Assembly: GCA_021770065.1 (NCBI GenBank)
Contig: JAETRR010000014.1
Span: 25,011 to 89,010, forward strand
Direction of reading: 5' to 3'
Length of the DNA stretch: 64,000 nt
Source of the DNA: Lachnoclostridium sp.
Lineage (GTDB): Bacteria; Bacillota; Clostridia; Lachnospirales; Lachnospiraceae
Position 1 is the first letter of the stretch; every line of letters starts with the position of its first letter. The notes below the pieces were generated by a model. The model had not been told where the DNA came from and did no database searches. It saw nothing but the letters and a program-made list of their open reading frames with translations. This document shows, piece by piece, positions 62,193 to 64,000 of the stretch. The position numbers and the translations under genes are program-made.

Positions 62193-63993
62193 TTTGACAG
62201 TTTAATATTTCAAAAAGACCCTACAGGCCTTATAAAGCCTGCTTTTTTTATGTCAAATATTTTGATTTATTTTATAGCATTATATAGCATTTCTTCCGAA
62301 AACTTGAACATGGCCCCACTCGTGATGACGTTATGAAATGGGCGAAAGAAGAGGCACGGATAGAAACGCTTAAATATAAAAAAGAACAGCAGGCCAAAGC
62401 TGTCCAGATAACGTTCCATTCCGATCAAAAGCTGGATTATAACCAGCAGGTATTCTACCGTGGAGGATATCTTTTCCCCCAGGCTTTTTATTACCGTCTC
62501 CAGCTTGACAAAACCTGCCGGAAGCTCCGGGACAAACACAGCTTCAAATATGATATCAATGCCATCCTTTCCGATCTTATCTATGCCAGGATCCTTGAAC
62601 CGGCCAGCAAACGTTCTTCTTATAAGACGGCTTCCGGATTTCTGGAAAAGCCTTCTTATCAGCTGCATGATATATACCGGGCACTTGATGTCCTGGGAAA
62701 TGAATGCGATTTTATCCAGTCAGAAGTGTATAAGAACAGCCGCCTGCTTGGAAAACGCAGCGATAAGATTCTCTATTACGACTGCACAAACTATTTTTTC
62801 GAAATTGAACAGGAAGATGGTGATAAAAAATACGGCAGATGTAAAGAGCACCGCCCAAACCCCATCATCCAGATGGGAATGTTCATGGACGGGGACGGCA
62901 TCCCCCTTGCATTTTCGCTTTTCCCCGGAAATGCAAATGAACAGACTTCCCTGAAACCGCTGGAAGAAAAAGTACTAAGGGATTTCGGCTGTACGAAATT
63001 TATTTACTGCAGTGATGCCGGACTCGGCTCCGAAGCAATCAAAAAAATAAACCATGCCGGTGAACGTGCCTTTATTGTTACCCAGTCCATTAAAAAGCTA
63101 AACAAAGATGATAAAAAATGGGCTCTGGACAGGACTGGCTTTAAACGTGTTTCAGACGGCACGCCCGTTGACCTTTCTGAAATCCCGGAAGATGATAATG
63201 GATTGTATTATAAGGATGAACCGTATACCCCCCGCACACTCCACCAGCGTCTGATTGTGACTTATTCTCCGAAATACGCAAGATATCAGAAAACGATACG
63301 CGACGTACAGGTGGAACGTGCTGAAAAGATGCTGAATTCCGGGAAGGTAAAAAAGGAACGCAGGAATCCCAATGATCCTGCACGTTTTATTGGAAAGACT
63401 GCGGTGACTGAAGATGGAGAAGCAGCAAAAATCCATCATTATCTGGATACGGATAAGATTGAACAGGAAGCCCTCTATGACGGAATGTATGCGGTGACTA
63501 CCGATCTGTTAGATGATGATGTGAAAGATATTTTAAAAGTCAGTGAAGGAAGATGGGAAATCGAGGAATGTTTCCGGATCATGAAAACGGACTTTGAAGC
63601 AAGGCCTGTATTTCTTCGGGATGACATACGTATAAAAGCACATTTCCTTATCTGTTTTCTCTCCTTAGTCATATACCGTTATCTTGAAAGAGAGCTGAAA
63701 TACGCCTTTACCTGTGAGGCGATTCTGGACAAATTAAAAACAATGAATTTTGCAGATATACAGGAACAGGGCTTTATTCCCCTTTATACACGAGACAAGT
63801 TAACTGATTCCCTGCACGAAATCTGTGGTTTTGATACCGACTATAAATTCATCACCAAAAGTCATATGAAAACAATTCAGAAAAAAAGTAAGGGACGGAA
63901 ATAAAATACCATAGTCTAAAACAACGCTAAAAACCGCTACAATGCCCGTATTTTCAAGCATTGTAGCGATTCTATTTTCCCTCAACTGTCAAA
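62193..63993 (+). mobile_element. IS1634-type insertion sequence
   Basis: TTTGACAGTT at 62193-62202 and its complement AACTGTCAAA at 63984-63993 mark the ends; the right end continues AAAC with no match on the left, so the left end may be worn. The element carries one transposase gene, a terminator-like hairpin inside the left end (CAGGC/GCCTG plus T-run, 62224-62250) and an 11-bp stem (CGCTACAATGC, 63935-63945, pairs with 63958-63968) inside the right end. Confidence 0.75.
62333..63904 (+). CDS. IS1634 family transposase, N-terminus probably missing
   Basis: 523 residues of an IS1634-type DDE transposase. Acidic catalytic candidates are in LYYDCTNYFFEIE, KFIYCSDAGLGSEAI and GRWEIEECFRIMKTDFEARP. 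The sequence is intact from the ATG to the stop, but upstream the same frame (GPTRDDV before the ATG) meets a stop within about 15 codons. Full-length members have roughly 50 more residues at the N-terminus, so the 5' end seems deleted. Whether the shortened enzyme works is unknown. Confidence 0.85.
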   Translation: MKWAKEEARIETLKYKKEQQAKAVQITFHSDQKLDYNQQVFYRGGYLFPQAFYYRLQLDKTCRKLRDKHSFKYDINAILSDLIYARILEPASKRSSYKTASGFLEKPSYQLHDIYRALDVLGNECDFIQSEVYKNSRLLGKRSDKILYYDCTNYFFEIEQEDGDKKYGRCKEHRPNPIIQMGMFMDGDGIPLAFSLFPGNANEQTSLKPLEEKVLRDFGCTKFIYCSDAGLGSEAIKKINHAGERAFIVTQSIKKLNKDDKKWALDRTGFKRVSDGTPVDLSEIPEDDNGLYYKDEPYTPRTLHQRLIVTYSPKYARYQKTIRDVQVERAEKMLNSGKVKKERRNPNDPARFIGKTAVTEDGEAAKIHHYLDTDKIEQEALYDGMYAVTTDLLDDDVKDILKVSEGRWEIEECFRIMKTDFEARPVFLRDDIRIKAHFLICFLSLVIYRYLERELKYAFTCEAILDKLKTMNFADIQEQGFIPLYTRDKLTDSLHEICGFDTDYKFITKSHMKTIQKKSKGRK

Positions 63994-64000
63994 AACAGGA

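Noticed and set aside
62252..62338. Short ORF ahead of the transposase as its true N-terminus.
   Set aside because: It is in another frame and does not resemble the usual IS1634 start; it is treated as left-end DNA of the element.

Overview
The window looks like a chromosome segment of a Gram-positive anaerobe of the Lachnospiraceae (Clostridium cluster XIVa). The evidence is AGGAGG-type ribosome binding sites, lipoprotein and M23 peptidase genes, a vanG-type glycopeptide-resistance operon, hydG, an ATCase with separate PyrB and PyrI chains, and the ecfA1-ecfA2-ecfT-truA-rplM-rpsI block. Family assignments come from reading motifs in the translations; no database search was run.

Region 1 (1-12915) is a polymorphic-toxin locus. 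A very large RHS/YD-repeat protein, open at the left edge, ends in an AT-rich C-terminal domain that resembles a lysozyme-like peptidoglycan hydrolase. A gene for a membrane-anchored or exported protein, a plausible cognate immunity factor, follows it. About 7 kb of displaced modules come next. Each has a scrap of RHS core or linker, the last codons of a lost toxin, and a mostly intact AT-rich immunity-type gene. Two scraps carry the same toxin tail in front of different genes, and several tail/immunity junctions are 4-8 bp stop/start overlaps. This is the most unusual part of the window.

Region 2 (13043-28309) is mostly housekeeping: nth, two rRNA methyltransferases, asnA, a cold-shock gene, an M23 peptidase, an amidohydrolase, a metallophosphoesterase lipoprotein, a first truA, an orphan ABC substrate-binding lipoprotein, a DUF1266 lipoprotein, a PHP phosphatase, a TrpR-like regulator and a homocysteine methyltransferase. 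Region 3 (28432-30955) holds rnpB, a PH-domain protein and pyrBI.

Region 4 (31241-42037, all minus strand) holds the vanG-type operon vanR-vanS-vanG-vanXY-vanT, with VanT split into a membrane protein and a racemase. Beside it is a potassium cluster: a TrkH/KtrB transporter, a small membrane protein, a KdpD lacking its usual N-terminal domain, and KdpE. A perfect 64-bp tandem duplication made of triloop hairpins lies upstream of kdpD. Region 5 (42281-44769) holds a CmpB-like membrane protein and a two-gene module, an AAA/ABC ATPase plus a predicted PD-(D/E)XK nuclease, that looks like a defence system.

Region 6 (44938-63904) holds folC, pheA, degV, a MecA-like penicillin-binding protein, an AI-2E family transporter, coaX, dinB with a possible SOS-box promoter, hydG with a small Cys-containing partner, a GT14-like glycosyltransferase, an XRE regulator, the ECF transporter core with a second truA, rplM-rpsI, tRNA-Gly(CCC), and an IS1634-type element. 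A family of long inverted-repeat elements is scattered at gene ends across the window (16446, 20233, 23249, 30972, 42152).
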